From Clostridia bacterium (GTDB lineage: Bacteria > Bacillota > Clostridia > HGM11327): a DNA stretch of 21,063 nucleotides. The position numbers and the translations under genes were made by a program. Of this stretch, positions 6,662 through 14,432 are shown piece after piece (position 1 is the first letter of the stretch; every line of letters begins with the position of its first letter). The stretch spans positions 1 to 21,063 of the forward strand of contig JAGBHJ010000065.1 in assembly GCA_017935525.1 (NCBI GenBank), in the 5' to 3' direction. The notes under the pieces were generated by a model. The model did no database searches, was not told the origin of the DNA, and worked only from the letters and a program-made list of their open reading frames with translations.

Positions 6662-7456
6662 ATGAGAAAGATCATAGATTGTCATTGCCATATATATCCC
6701 GAAAAGATAGCGGCAAAGGCAGTTGAGAGCATAGGTAATTTCTACGACATTTCCATGGATATGGACGGAACGTATTCCAACCTTGTTGCCGCAGGGAATG
6801 CCGCAGGAATAACACATTACGTAATATTTTCCGTAGCAACCACACCCAAGCAGGTGGGCTCCATCAACAAGTTTATTACGGACACGGTTGCCGCACACAA
6901 CGGATTTATGACAGGTCTTGGCACGCTCCATCCCGACAGCCCCGACCAAGCGGCTGACGTTGAGGCGTTGATAGCAATGGGGCTCAAGGGCGTAAAGCTC
7001 CACCCCGACATTCAGGGTGTAAAAATGGACGACCCCAGATGTATCAAGATGTACGAGCTTTGCCGCGGCAGACTGCCAATACTTTTCCACACGGGGGATT
7101 ACAGATACGATTTTTCCAACCCCAAAAGAGTAAAGGCTGTTTTGGAGGCATTCCCCGACCTTACTGTCATCGGTGCGCACTTTGGCGGCTGGTCCATATG
7201 GGAAAGAGCCACCGAGGAGCTTTGCCGCTACGACAATTTTATGGTGGACTGCTCGTCATCCCTTTACAGTCTTGACAGCAGCACCGCCCGTGACCTTGTA
7301 CGCCGTTACGGCGCTGACAGAGTGCTTTTTGGCACGGACTACCCCATGTGGGAGCCCAAGGCAGAGCTGGAAAGATTCTTTGCCATGGGACTTACCGAGG
7401 AGGAAAACGAGCTGATACTCCACAAGAACGCGGAAAAGTTGTTTGGAATAGAATAA
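6662..7456 (+). CDS. Metal-dependent amidohydrolase (amidohydrolase-2 / ACMSD-like family)
   Basis: 264 aa, cytoplasmic, no signal peptide. The family motifs are all present in order: HxH at H8/H10 (DCHCHIYP), KLHPD with H114, HTGD with H143, GAHFGG with H173, and GTDYP with the catalytic-type D226. This family hydrolyses or decarboxylates carboxylate substrates using one zinc-like metal ion. The particular substrate cannot be told. It begins 23 bases after the fusion gene with GAAAGGA as ribosome binding site, and is the last gene before the terminator at 7513-7556, so it belongs to the leuA-like operon and presumably acts on the same metabolite family. Confidence 0.88.
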   Translation: MRKIIDCHCHIYPEKIAAKAVESIGNFYDISMDMDGTYSNLVAAGNAAGITHYVIFSVATTPKQVGSINKFITDTVAAHNGFMTGLGTLHPDSPDQAADVEALIAMGLKGVKLHPDIQGVKMDDPRCIKMYELCRGRLPILFHTGDYRYDFSNPKRVKAVLEAFPDLTVIGAHFGGWSIWERATEELCRYDNFMVDCSSSLYSLDSSTARDLVRRYGADRVLFGTDYPMWEPKAELERFFAMGLTEEENELILHKNAEKLFGIE

Positions 7457-7469
7457 TTTGTTTTTATTA

Positions 7470-7500
7470 CGTCAAAGAAAGGAGTGCCTTCTCTTTGACG
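7470..7500 (+). repeat. 13-bp hairpin downstream of the amidohydrolase gene
   Basis: CGTCAAAGAAAGG (7470-7482), loop AGTG, CCTTCTCTTTGACG (7487-7500), pairing throughout except for one bulged C at 7491. There is no T-run after it, so it is not itself a terminator. It begins 13 bases after the stop codon at 7456 and lies just ahead of the terminator. It may protect the 3' end of the transcript. Confidence 0.5.
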
Positions 7501-7512
7501 GATGGATCACAC

Positions 7513-7556
7513 AAATCACCCCGACAGACATTAAGATCTGTCGGGGTGATTTTTTT
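7513..7556. terminator. Bidirectional intrinsic terminator between convergent units
   Basis: ATCACCCCGACAGA (7515-7528) and TCTGTCGGGGTGAT (7537-7550) are perfectly complementary over 14 bp, extendable by A-T pairs, with loop CATTAAGA. Seven T (7550-7556) follow on the plus strand. On the minus strand the stem is followed by ATTTGTGTG, weaker but usable. It separates the plus-strand leuA-like operon from the converging minus-strand cluster, whose last gene stops at 7565. Confidence 0.92.
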
Positions 7557-7564
7557 ACAATATA

Positions 7565-8002
7565 TCAATATAGATCTGTGGCTAACTGTGTTCTGATATC
7601 AAATTGTCCCTCATAATCAGTTGCCCAAGCAATACCAAACAAGACTTTATCGATTGGTTCTCTGCAAACGTATTCTACACCGTAACGTATTCGGTTGGTA
7701 TCAAAGGACGGATCATCATCTCCTGCGCCAATAGTCAGAACGATATTATCCTTAACAAACTCCGAGTACAAATACCTCTCTCCCGATGCTCCGACATTGG
7801 GTAGCTCCGTATCGCACAAAGCAACAACGCAGCTGATAGTCTGCCATTCTTTTGCAGAAACAGCAATTCGGTAACAACCCGCCGGAGGTTTTTGAAGCAC
7901 AGAATGAGTATTGCAAATATACGGTTCAAATTCATAATCGGAGCGAATGCCATCTATATAGATTTGAATCTCTCCCATTGGAGTCAAAATTCCTTTTCCC
8001 AT
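7565..8002 (-). CDS. Unrecognised protein, 145 aa
   Basis: I do not recognise this family. The start at 8002 is chosen because AAAGGAG lies 9 bases upstream. A longer reading to 8080 would give a polar extension and overlap the preceding gene, and is less likely. The protein is acidic and cytoplasmic-looking, with no membrane segment or signal peptide. It has mixed beta-type segments (GEIQIYIDGI, CYRIAVSA, DNIVLTIGAGDDD, IDKVLFGIAWATDYEG) and scattered cysteines. Codon and base use look more AT-rich than the upstream hydrolase genes, hinting at a different origin. It is the last gene of the minus-strand dnaE-to-hydrolase run, 35 bases after hydrolase B. Confidence 0.7.
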   Translation of the reverse strand: MGKGILTPMGEIQIYIDGIRSDYEFEPYICNTHSVLQKPPAGCYRIAVSAKEWQTISCVVALCDTELPNVGASGERYLYSEFVKDNIVLTIGAGDDDPSFDTNRIRYGVEYVCREPIDKVLFGIAWATDYEGQFDIRTQLATDLY

Positions 8003-8037
8003 ACAGTCACGCTCCTTTGCTCGATCATGTCTTAGAC

Positions 8038-8808
8038 TCAAAACATCAGCTTCAGCCAATTCAACAGCAGTCCCGTCCACTGGGAAACGTGCTTATTGCC
8101 CGTTGCAACGCCCATGCCGTGGCCACCATAGGGGAATATGTGCATTTCCACGGGGATATTTGCCGCCCTCAATGCGGATGCGTACATATAGGAATTAAGC
8201 ACCTCAACGCAGTCGTCCTCCGCCGTATGCCATATAAACGCAGGGGGTGTGTTTGGCTTTACGTTCTTTTCGGGAGTGATAAGGGGCGCTTTGTCGATAT
8301 TGCCGTTGCTCAAAAGGCACTGCTTGGAGTCAGCATGGGTAATATCGTCATTCTCAAGAGTAATTACGGGGTAGCACAGTATCTGTCCGTTGGGGATATA
8401 ATCCTCCCTATCAATATCGTCCACGCCCTCAAGTCCCTCAAAGGGAATAGTGCAGGTGCTCACCAAGGACACCAGACTGCCGCCTGCAGATGAGCCCATA
8501 ACGCACACCTTGTTTTTGTCAATGCCGAACTTGTCAGCATAGTATCTTACGTATCTTACAGCACGTCTTGCATCAAGCAACGGCAGAGGAAACTGGTCGG
8601 GGTACACTCTGTAATCGCAAACAAAGGCATTATAGCCGTGCTCACTCAAAAATTCGCCATAGCCCTTGCCCTCGTGCTCTGCTCTGAAGCTGTATCCGCC
8701 ACCTGCAAATACGATCACCGCCGCATCGCTTATCTTATTTTTTGCGGGGTAAAATGTTATTTCTGTCTTATGCTCTGCCATTGACGGCACGTTTTCCCAC
8801 ATATTCAT
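8038..8808 (-). CDS. Alpha/beta hydrolase B (esterase/lipase-like), 256 aa
   Basis: Esterase of the alpha/beta hydrolase-3 / carbohydrate esterase-like type, cytoplasmic. The oxyanion-type AGGGY motif is near the N terminus. The nucleophile is in GSSAGG (S107 from the chosen start), the acid probably in HTAEDDCV, and the histidine in GGHGMG. ATG at 8808 is preferred because GAGGTG lies 6 bases upstream. The longer frame opens with TTG at 8835, would overlap the previous gene and has no ribosome binding site. It is a close paralogue of the gene immediately upstream (shared runs such as PLPLLD and RRAVRYVRYYADKFGI), so a tandem duplication. Such enzymes often deacylate sugars. The substrate is not determinable. 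Confidence 0.85.
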   Translation of the reverse strand: MNMWENVPSMAEHKTEITFYPAKNKISDAAVIVFAGGGYSFRAEHEGKGYGEFLSEHGYNAFVCDYRVYPDQFPLPLLDARRAVRYVRYYADKFGIDKNKVCVMGSSAGGSLVSLVSTCTIPFEGLEGVDDIDREDYIPNGQILCYPVITLENDDITHADSKQCLLSNGNIDKAPLITPEKNVKPNTPPAFIWHTAEDDCVEVLNSYMYASALRAANIPVEMHIFPYGGHGMGVATGNKHVSQWTGLLLNWLKLMF

Positions 8809-8824
8809 ATTTATCACCTCATTA

Positions 8825-9601
8825 TTAAAATTCAAGTCTTAACCAATTAACCAAAAGCTCCGCCCATTGTGCCACGTGGGGGTTGTCCTTTGGGATGCCC
8901 AAGCCGTGGCCGCCGTATGGCAGTATGTGCATTTCCACAGGCACGCCGTTTTGCCTCAACTGTGTGGCATATGTCAGCGCATGGCGCATATCGACGCAGT
9001 CATCCTCGGAGGTGTTCCATATAAACGCCTTGGGGGTGTGGGGTGTCACATTCTGCTCTGCGGAAATAGCCTCGGCAATTTTCTTCCAATCCTCGCCCAT
9101 AAGCTCTCTGTTTGCCCAGTCCAGCAAAAGACCCTTTGTGGCATGGCATATGTAGCCGTAGCACAATATCTGACCGTTAGGTACAAAGCCTTCGTCATCT
9201 ATTGCGTCAACACCCTCGTACTCCAGTTTTTCCATATATGTAGATACCATGGAGGTCAAGCCGCCGCCCGCAGATGAGCCCATAACGCATATCTTGTCCT
9301 TATTTATGCCGAATTTGTCAGCATAGTATCTTACGTATCTCACCGCGCGCCTTACGTCAAGCAGCGGCAGAGGAAATCTGTGGGGACTTACTCTGTAATC
9401 ACACACAAAGGCATCAAACCCATGCTCGTTAAGGTATTCCGCATAGCCCTGACCCTCATGATCCGCCCTGCAAGCATATCCGCCGCCGGGGAGGATTATT
9501 ATTGCCGCATCACTTGTCTTATTTTTTGCAGGATAATACGTCAGCCCGGGCACCTCTCTGCAAAGTCCGGGAGTGTTTTCCCAAAGATCAAATCTTTCCA
9601 T
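8825..9601 (-). CDS. Alpha/beta hydrolase A (esterase/lipase-like), 258 aa
   Basis: Paralogue of the following gene. It has PGGGY (oxyanion side), GSSAGG with nucleophile S110, NTSEDDCV (acid) and YGGHGLG (histidine). No signal peptide, so it acts in the cytoplasm, perhaps on deacetylation of imported oligosaccharides. The start at 9601 overlaps the TAA of the upstream esterase by one base (TAATG) with GAAAGGA 6 bases upstream, indicating translational coupling. A start at 9631 would lengthen the overlap without benefit. Compared with its paralogue it carries a slightly different insert after the nucleophile region (around ATKGLLLDWANRELMGED), which may change the substrate pocket. Confidence 0.87.
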   Translation of the reverse strand: MERFDLWENTPGLCREVPGLTYYPAKNKTSDAAIIILPGGGYACRADHEGQGYAEYLNEHGFDAFVCDYRVSPHRFPLPLLDVRRAVRYVRYYADKFGINKDKICVMGSSAGGGLTSMVSTYMEKLEYEGVDAIDDEGFVPNGQILCYGYICHATKGLLLDWANRELMGEDWKKIAEAISAEQNVTPHTPKAFIWNTSEDDCVDMRHALTYATQLRQNGVPVEMHILPYGGHGLGIPKDNPHVAQWAELLVNWLRLEF

Positions 9602-10770
9602 TATACGTCCTTTCTTTGAGGCGCTGACCAATTATATATCAGCTCGGGTGTTGTAAAGGGCTTCTTAAAAAATCTGTCGCTCAACGGCTCGCCCCACTTT
9701 TTATGCAGTATGATGTTTACCAGCATCCTTACGTCCTCTATATCGTGGTAGTGTACCCCCTTACGGAAGTACCAGAACAGGTTTTCCTCCGCACCAAGGA
9801 ATTTATACACCTCGCCCGCCGCCATCGTGGTCATCCATGAGCCAACGGGGTTTGACCAGATATCGCTTGCCGCCTCGGACACAAAAAGCACTCTGGGTGC
9901 CACCAACGCCTTAAGATAATGGCAGTCAAAGGGCAGCTCCTGCTCCCTGTGGGCATATTCGTTCATACCCTCGCCAAACCATATGGGGAAGACCCTCAGA
10001 ATATCCGCGAGAGTTTCGCTTACCGCCTCCTTGCCGTCCTCCTTGATTGCGCTCATGTGTATGCGGTAGCATCCGCAAGCACCTGCGCAGGTAGCGTTAG
10101 GGTTTACAATGGCTGCTCTTTCATCCACAGCGCCTGCCAACGCCGCAGTTTTGCCGCCGCGGGAGTGACCGGTAAAGGTTATCAGATCCATGTCACCCCA
10201 GCCCAGCTTTTCCACCGCATCAACACAGCGGGAATATCCCCACGCCCATGCACCCAATGCGCCAAAGCCGTATTCGGGGTAGCAATCGTACAGCTGACCC
10301 GTGCCACGGGACTCGGATGAAATATCGTGGGCAAGCTCCGTCCTGTCAAAGGTTACGAATATTATGCCCTTATCCACAAATTCCGACAAATACTCCTTGT
10401 TGTAGCAATAGCCAAAGCACATATCGCCGTCAATTACAACGGGGCAAGTGCCCTGCCTGTTTTGCGGGAAGAACGCCTTCATGTAGAACGTTACGGGCTT
10501 TTCCCGTCTGCCCGTCTTTATTCTGTACGAGCAGAATTTCGGGCTTATGTACGTGGTTTCAACCTCCAAAAATTCCGGCTGAGGGGGCAAAGTGCCGTAC
10601 TGCAGCTCCACCGCAGTTTTATACAGCTCCTTGCGATGCTCTCGCCACTTTTGCTCTGTATCCGCCCTTGTGCCATCCTTCATCATAAAGGGGTCGGGCA
10701 ATTCACTCAGCACGTCAAGCCTTGTGACTGTAATAAGGCCTTCCCTCATTTCGTAATCAAATTCCGCCAT
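9601..10770 (-). CDS. CE15-like / acetylxylan-esterase-like alpha/beta hydrolase, 389 aa
   Basis: The nucleophile elbow is GHSRGGK (S203) in the context LITFTGHSRGGKTAALAGAVDERAA. That is characteristic of the glucuronoyl-esterase (CE15)-like group, where the Arg after Ser helps shape the oxyanion hole. A late histidine in GVHYHDIEDV fits the catalytic His. The N-terminal ~70 residues (PDPFMMKDGTR...) resemble the substrate-binding lead-in of that group. No signal peptide is visible, unlike secreted CE15 enzymes, so it probably acts on internalised plant or host oligosaccharides, if that is its substrate. Start supported by AAAAGGAG 7 bases upstream. It is coupled to hydrolase A by a one-base overlap. 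Confidence 0.8.
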   Translation of the reverse strand: MAEFDYEMREGLITVTRLDVLSELPDPFMMKDGTRADTEQKWREHRKELYKTAVELQYGTLPPQPEFLEVETTYISPKFCSYRIKTGRREKPVTFYMKAFFPQNRQGTCPVVIDGDMCFGYCYNKEYLSEFVDKGIIFVTFDRTELAHDISSESRGTGQLYDCYPEYGFGALGAWAWGYSRCVDAVEKLGWGDMDLITFTGHSRGGKTAALAGAVDERAAIVNPNATCAGACGCYRIHMSAIKEDGKEAVSETLADILRVFPIWFGEGMNEYAHREQELPFDCHYLKALVAPRVLFVSEAASDIWSNPVGSWMTTMAAGEVYKFLGAEENLFWYFRKGVHYHDIEDVRMLVNIILHKKWGEPLSDRFFKKPFTTPELIYNWSAPQRKDV

Positions 10771-10783
10771 AGCCTTTCTCCTT

Positions 10784-11812
10784 TTACTTCAGCACGACCT
10801 CGTCACCCAATATCTCCTTCATCCTGGGCAACATACCGCACTTCTTCTCCAATCTGGACGAGGGTATCTGAAAGCCGTCGTACCCCGGCAGATGATTTGC
10901 CTCAATAAACAGCGGTCCGTCCTCACAGATGGCAACGTCCCATCCGCTGTAACGTATCTGTGGAGTAACAAGCGCCGCTTTTTTGCACATTTCCAAGGAT
11001 TCCCTCCAATAGGGTATCACAAAGCCCTTTATGGGGGTGCCCGTCATGGGGTGCTCCTCGTAAATAATGTTTTCCTTGTCGCCTGCGCCCATGGTCACAA
11101 CGCCCGTATCAAGATCAACGGGAGCAAACATTCCACCGTTGTTGATATTGTCAACCACCTTGCCGTTGTTGCCAATTCTGACGATGGCGTAGAGTATGTG
11201 CACCTCGCCATCCTTAAGCACCGTGGTAACTCTCACCGTGTTTACTGAATGGGGGGAGAGCTTCATCATATCGGGGTGCTGGCGGACGTAATCCTCCAGA
11301 AGCTGTGCGGAGGGAGTTTCGGTCAACCTTTGATACATTTGGTCGTAATTCTCAAAGTCTGCAGTCTTCCATTTCTCCACGCCTACGCCGCAGCAGGCAT
11401 CAATGGGCTTTACGATTATGGCTTCCTTGCCGTCAATAAACTTTAGGAAGTCCTCCTTTGTTGCCGTGCGGAAATCCAACCAATCCCTCTTTAAGAATTC
11501 GTTGTACTTGGTGTTAAAATCCACCTTGTCGTTGAGGCAATGGTAATACTCCTTGCTGTTGAGCTTTGCCATAATAAGGTTATTGGCGGTACGGGTAACG
11601 TAGGTGCTTCGCTCTGCCCCGTTCATCAGCCAGAATTCAAAATACTCGTAATCCCTGTACCCTGCTCCGTATTTCCAGCCGCAATAGATCATATCTACAA
11701 AAAGACCTACCCTGTTTTTGCCGCTTCGCTTGTGCATTCTGGAAACCGATGCCAGCATATCCTTGTAATTCATGTCAAACACACGCTTGATTATAAAGCT
11801 TATCTTGTTCAT
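10784..11812 (-). CDS. Sugar-transfer-associated ATP-grasp protein, 342 aa
   Basis: ATP-grasp fold of the sugar-transfer-associated type (from memory, Pfam ATPgrasp_ST). Features seen are AIIVKPIDACCGVGVE (glycine-rich ATP-binding lysine segment), LLEDYVRQHP (adenine-side segment), SVNTVRVTTV, and GWDVAICEDGPLFIEANHLPG (metal-binding acidic/Asn residues near the C terminus). The N-terminal ~100 residues (basic, with WLMNGAERSTYVT) are typical of this family. Relatives are often found in polysaccharide biosynthesis loci, but the ligated substrates are unknown. It follows the dnaE stop by 4 bases, its ribosome binding site (AGAGGGATAAGG) overlaps the end of dnaE, and it is followed by esterases, which supports a carbohydrate-related role. 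Confidence 0.85.
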   Translation of the reverse strand: MNKISFIIKRVFDMNYKDMLASVSRMHKRSGKNRVGLFVDMIYCGWKYGAGYRDYEYFEFWLMNGAERSTYVTRTANNLIMAKLNSKEYYHCLNDKVDFNTKYNEFLKRDWLDFRTATKEDFLKFIDGKEAIIVKPIDACCGVGVEKWKTADFENYDQMYQRLTETPSAQLLEDYVRQHPDMMKLSPHSVNTVRVTTVLKDGEVHILYAIVRIGNNGKVVDNINNGGMFAPVDLDTGVVTMGAGDKENIIYEEHPMTGTPIKGFVIPYWRESLEMCKKAALVTPQIRYSGWDVAICEDGPLFIEANHLPGYDGFQIPSSRLEKKCGMLPRMKEILGDEVVLK

Positions 11813-11816
11813 CGCC

Positions 11817-14432
11817 TTATCCCTCTATTATCTTTACGTTATCATTGCCCAAAAGAAGTCTCAGTTCCTTTTCTATGGGCTTTGCAAGGTCCACCCAGTT
11901 GTTTCTGTCTGCAAGGTACACCTTTTTACTGCCGTCCTTATTTACTACGCATATTTTTACTGGGGTATTGCCGCCAAACTCCCTCAGCAGTGGGTTTATC
12001 AGCTTTTCCGCATTGGCAAACTGCTGGGCGGTCAGCTTGACGTACAAAACCGCCTTTTTGGGCTTTCGCTTGTCATGGGTCAGAACGCTGACCTTGTCCG
12101 CAATCAGCTTTACACCCTCCTCGTCCTTGACGGAGGTCTTTCCGTCAACGATTATGGTGCTGTCCACAGTCAAAAGCTCACCGTATTTTTCCACCTGGCT
12201 GGGGAATGCAATAACCTCTATGGTACCCGTCTTATCCTCTAAAGTCACAAAGCGCATCAGCTGCTTTTTCTTTGTGGCAACCTGCTTTACCGCGGTGACA
12301 ATGCCCGCAATGGACACGCTCTTGCCGTCGTATTCGGAAATATCCACGGTATCCGCACTTTCCTCGTCAGCCAAAGCCGCATTTACCTCCGCAAACATTG
12401 CCGTGGTGTCAAGCCCATCCAGCGCATCCGTGTATTCGTCCAGAGGGTGACCGGAAATATATATTCCCGCGATCTCCCTTTCCATCTTCAGCAGGGATGA
12501 CATCGGTTGCTCCTCGATGTCGGGGTATTCTATCTCCACAACGTCGCTGACCTTATCATCCTCGTCCAGCATATCGAATATGCTTATCTGCAGGTCGTTT
12601 TTGGAAAGGTTTATCTTGTGGTACATATCCACCACATGCTCGTACACCATCAAAAGCTGGGATCGTTTTACCCCCAAGGAGTCAAATGCGCCGCACTTGA
12701 TGAGGGATTCCACCACTCGCTTGTTGGACGAAAGCTTACCCGCCCTGGAGCAGAAATCGGAAAAGCCCTTATACGGTCCGTTCTTTTGTCTTTCTGTCAC
12801 TATCTCGCTGACAGCCTGGCTGCCCACGTTCTTTAGTGCATTAAGACCAAACATGATGTTTTCCCCGTCGGGCACAAAAGCCCCCTCGGAAAGGTTTATG
12901 TCGGGGTTCAGCACCTTGACGTTATGCCTTCTGCAGTATTCCACGTACTCTGCCACCTTGGCAGGGCTATCTGCTACGCTGGATATCAACGCCGCCATAT
13001 AGTCCACAAAGTAGTAGTGGCGCAGATACGCAGTCCAGTAGCTTACTACCGCATATGACGCCGCATGAGCCTTATTGAATGCGTACTCCGCAAACTTTAT
13101 CATCTCGTCAAATATCTCGTTTGCCTTTGCCTCGGAAACTCCGTTTCTTACCGCACCCTTTACCGTCACGTTGCCGTCCTTGTCCACTATTCCGTGGATA
13201 AAGTTATGGCGCTCCTCCTCCATGACGCTGTGCTTTTTCTTTGCCATTGCACGGCGCACAAGGTCACTTCTGCCGTATGAGTAGCCCGCAATGTCACGCA
13301 CTATCTGCATGACCTGCTCCTGGTATATCATACATCCGTAGCTGACGTCAAGGATGGGCACGAGGCACTCATCCGTATATTTGATATTGTCGGGATTTTG
13401 TCTGTTTTCCAGATATCTTGGTATCTGATCCATGGGGCCCGGTCTGTACAGAGCGATGCCCGCAATAATGTCCTCTATGTTCTTTGGCTTTAATTCCTTA
13501 AAGAAGGAAGTCATGCCGCCGCTTTCCAGCTGGAATACGCCCATACAGTCGCCCTTGCAAAGGGATTGAAAAACGTCTGCATCGTCAAATGTTATCTCAT
13601 CCAGCTTCAGATTTTTGTTGTACTTTCTGTTGATAGCCTTTACGGTCTCACCAATTACGGAAATATAGCGCAGACCCAGAATATCTATCTTCAGCAGTCC
13701 AAGCTCCTCCAGCAGACCCATGGTGTACTGGGTGGTGACAGTATCGCTGGTGACGGACAAGGGCACGTATTCGGATATGGGCTCCTTTGTTACCACTATA
13801 CCCGATGCGTGCACGGAGGCGTGTCTGGGCAAGCCCTCCAGCTTTTTGGACATTTCTATGAGCCTTGCTATCTGCTCATCCTCCTCAACCATTGCCCGCA
13901 GCTGTGCGGAAAGCTCCAACGCTCCGTCAATGGTGGTCATGGTGCCGGGGATAGCCTTTGCAACCTTATCCACCACCGCATAGGGTATGGCAAGGGCTCT
14001 GCCAACGTCACGGACAACGGCTCTGGCCTTCATTCGTCCGTGGGTAACTATCATGGCAACGTTTTCGTGGCCGTATTTTGATATGATGTACTCTATGACC
14101 TCCTGACGTCTGTCGTCACTGAAGTCAAGGTCAATATCGGGCATACTTACTCTTTCGGGGTTCAAAAATCTCTCAAAGAGCAGGCTGTACTTGATGGGGT
14201 CAATAGCCGTAATACCCAGCGTATATGCCACAACGCTGGAGGCACCGCTGCCTCTGCCCGGGCCTACGGAAATACCTATGCTCTCGGAATAGAGCTTTAA
14301 GTCCTGCACTATGAGGAAGTAATCCACGTAGCCCATGTTCTTTATTGTGGAAAGCTCATAGTCCAGTCTTGTCTTTATTTCGTCGTTAAAATTTTCGCCG
14401 TAGCGCTTTTTTGCACCCTCGTAGCATCTGTA
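11817..14432 (-). CDS. dnaE: DnaE C-terminal fragment (polymerase, HhH, OB domains)
   Basis: Open frame from the codon after the premature stop to the TAA at 11819-11817, about 871 codons. An internal ATG at 14336 (MGYVDYF) would give 839 aa. That ATG has no ribosome binding site (AATAAAGAAC precedes it) and lies within the conserved NMGYVDYFLI core, so it is unlikely to be a real start. The fragment holds GPGRGSGASS, the catalytic PDIDLDFSDDRR, the GRMKARAVVRDVGRAL segment, the fingers and tandem HhH region (FNKAHAASYAVVSY), and the OB domain. It ends in a less conserved C-terminal extension (LRLLLGNDNVKIIEG). Confidence 0.75.
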   Translation of the reverse strand, partial: YRCYEGAKKRYGENFNDEIKTRLDYELSTIKNMGYVDYFLIVQDLKLYSESIGISVGPGRGSGASSVVAYTLGITAIDPIKYSLLFERFLNPERVSMPDIDLDFSDDRRQEVIEYIISKYGHENVAMIVTHGRMKARAVVRDVGRALAIPYAVVDKVAKAIPGTMTTIDGALELSAQLRAMVEEDEQIARLIEMSKKLEGLPRHASVHASGIVVTKEPISEYVPLSVTSDTVTTQYTMGLLEELGLLKIDILGLRYISVIGETVKAINRKYNKNLKLDEITFDDADVFQSLCKGDCMGVFQLESGGMTSFFKELKPKNIEDIIAGIALYRPGPMDQIPRYLENRQNPDNIKYTDECLVPILDVSYGCMIYQEQVMQIVRDIAGYSYGRSDLVRRAMAKKKHSVMEEERHNFIHGIVDKDGNVTVKGAVRNGVSEAKANEIFDEMIKFAEYAFNKAHAASYAVVSYWTAYLRHYYFVDYMAALISSVADSPAKVAEYVEYCRRHNVKVLNPDINLSEGAFVPDGENIMFGLNALKNVGSQAVSEIVTERQKNGPYKGFSDFCSRAGKLSSNKRVVESLIKCGAFDSLGVKRSQLLMVYEHVVDMYHKINLSKNDLQISIFDMLDEDDKVSDVVEIEYPDIEEQPMSSLLKMEREIAGIYISGHPLDEYTDALDGLDTTAMFAEVNAALADEESADTVDISEYDGKSVSIAGIVTAVKQVATKKKQLMRFVTLEDKTGTIEVIAFPSQVEKYGELLTVDSTIIVDGKTSVKDEEGVKLIADKVSVLTHDKRKPKKAVLYVKLTAQQFANAEKLINPLLREFGGNTPVKICVVNKDGSKKVYLADRNNWVDLAKPIEKELRLLLGNDNVKIIEG

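Noticed and set aside
8003..8080. Longer N terminus for the 145-aa protein
   Set aside because: It would overlap the end of hydrolase B and ignore the AAAGGAG site placed 9 bases before ATG at 8002.
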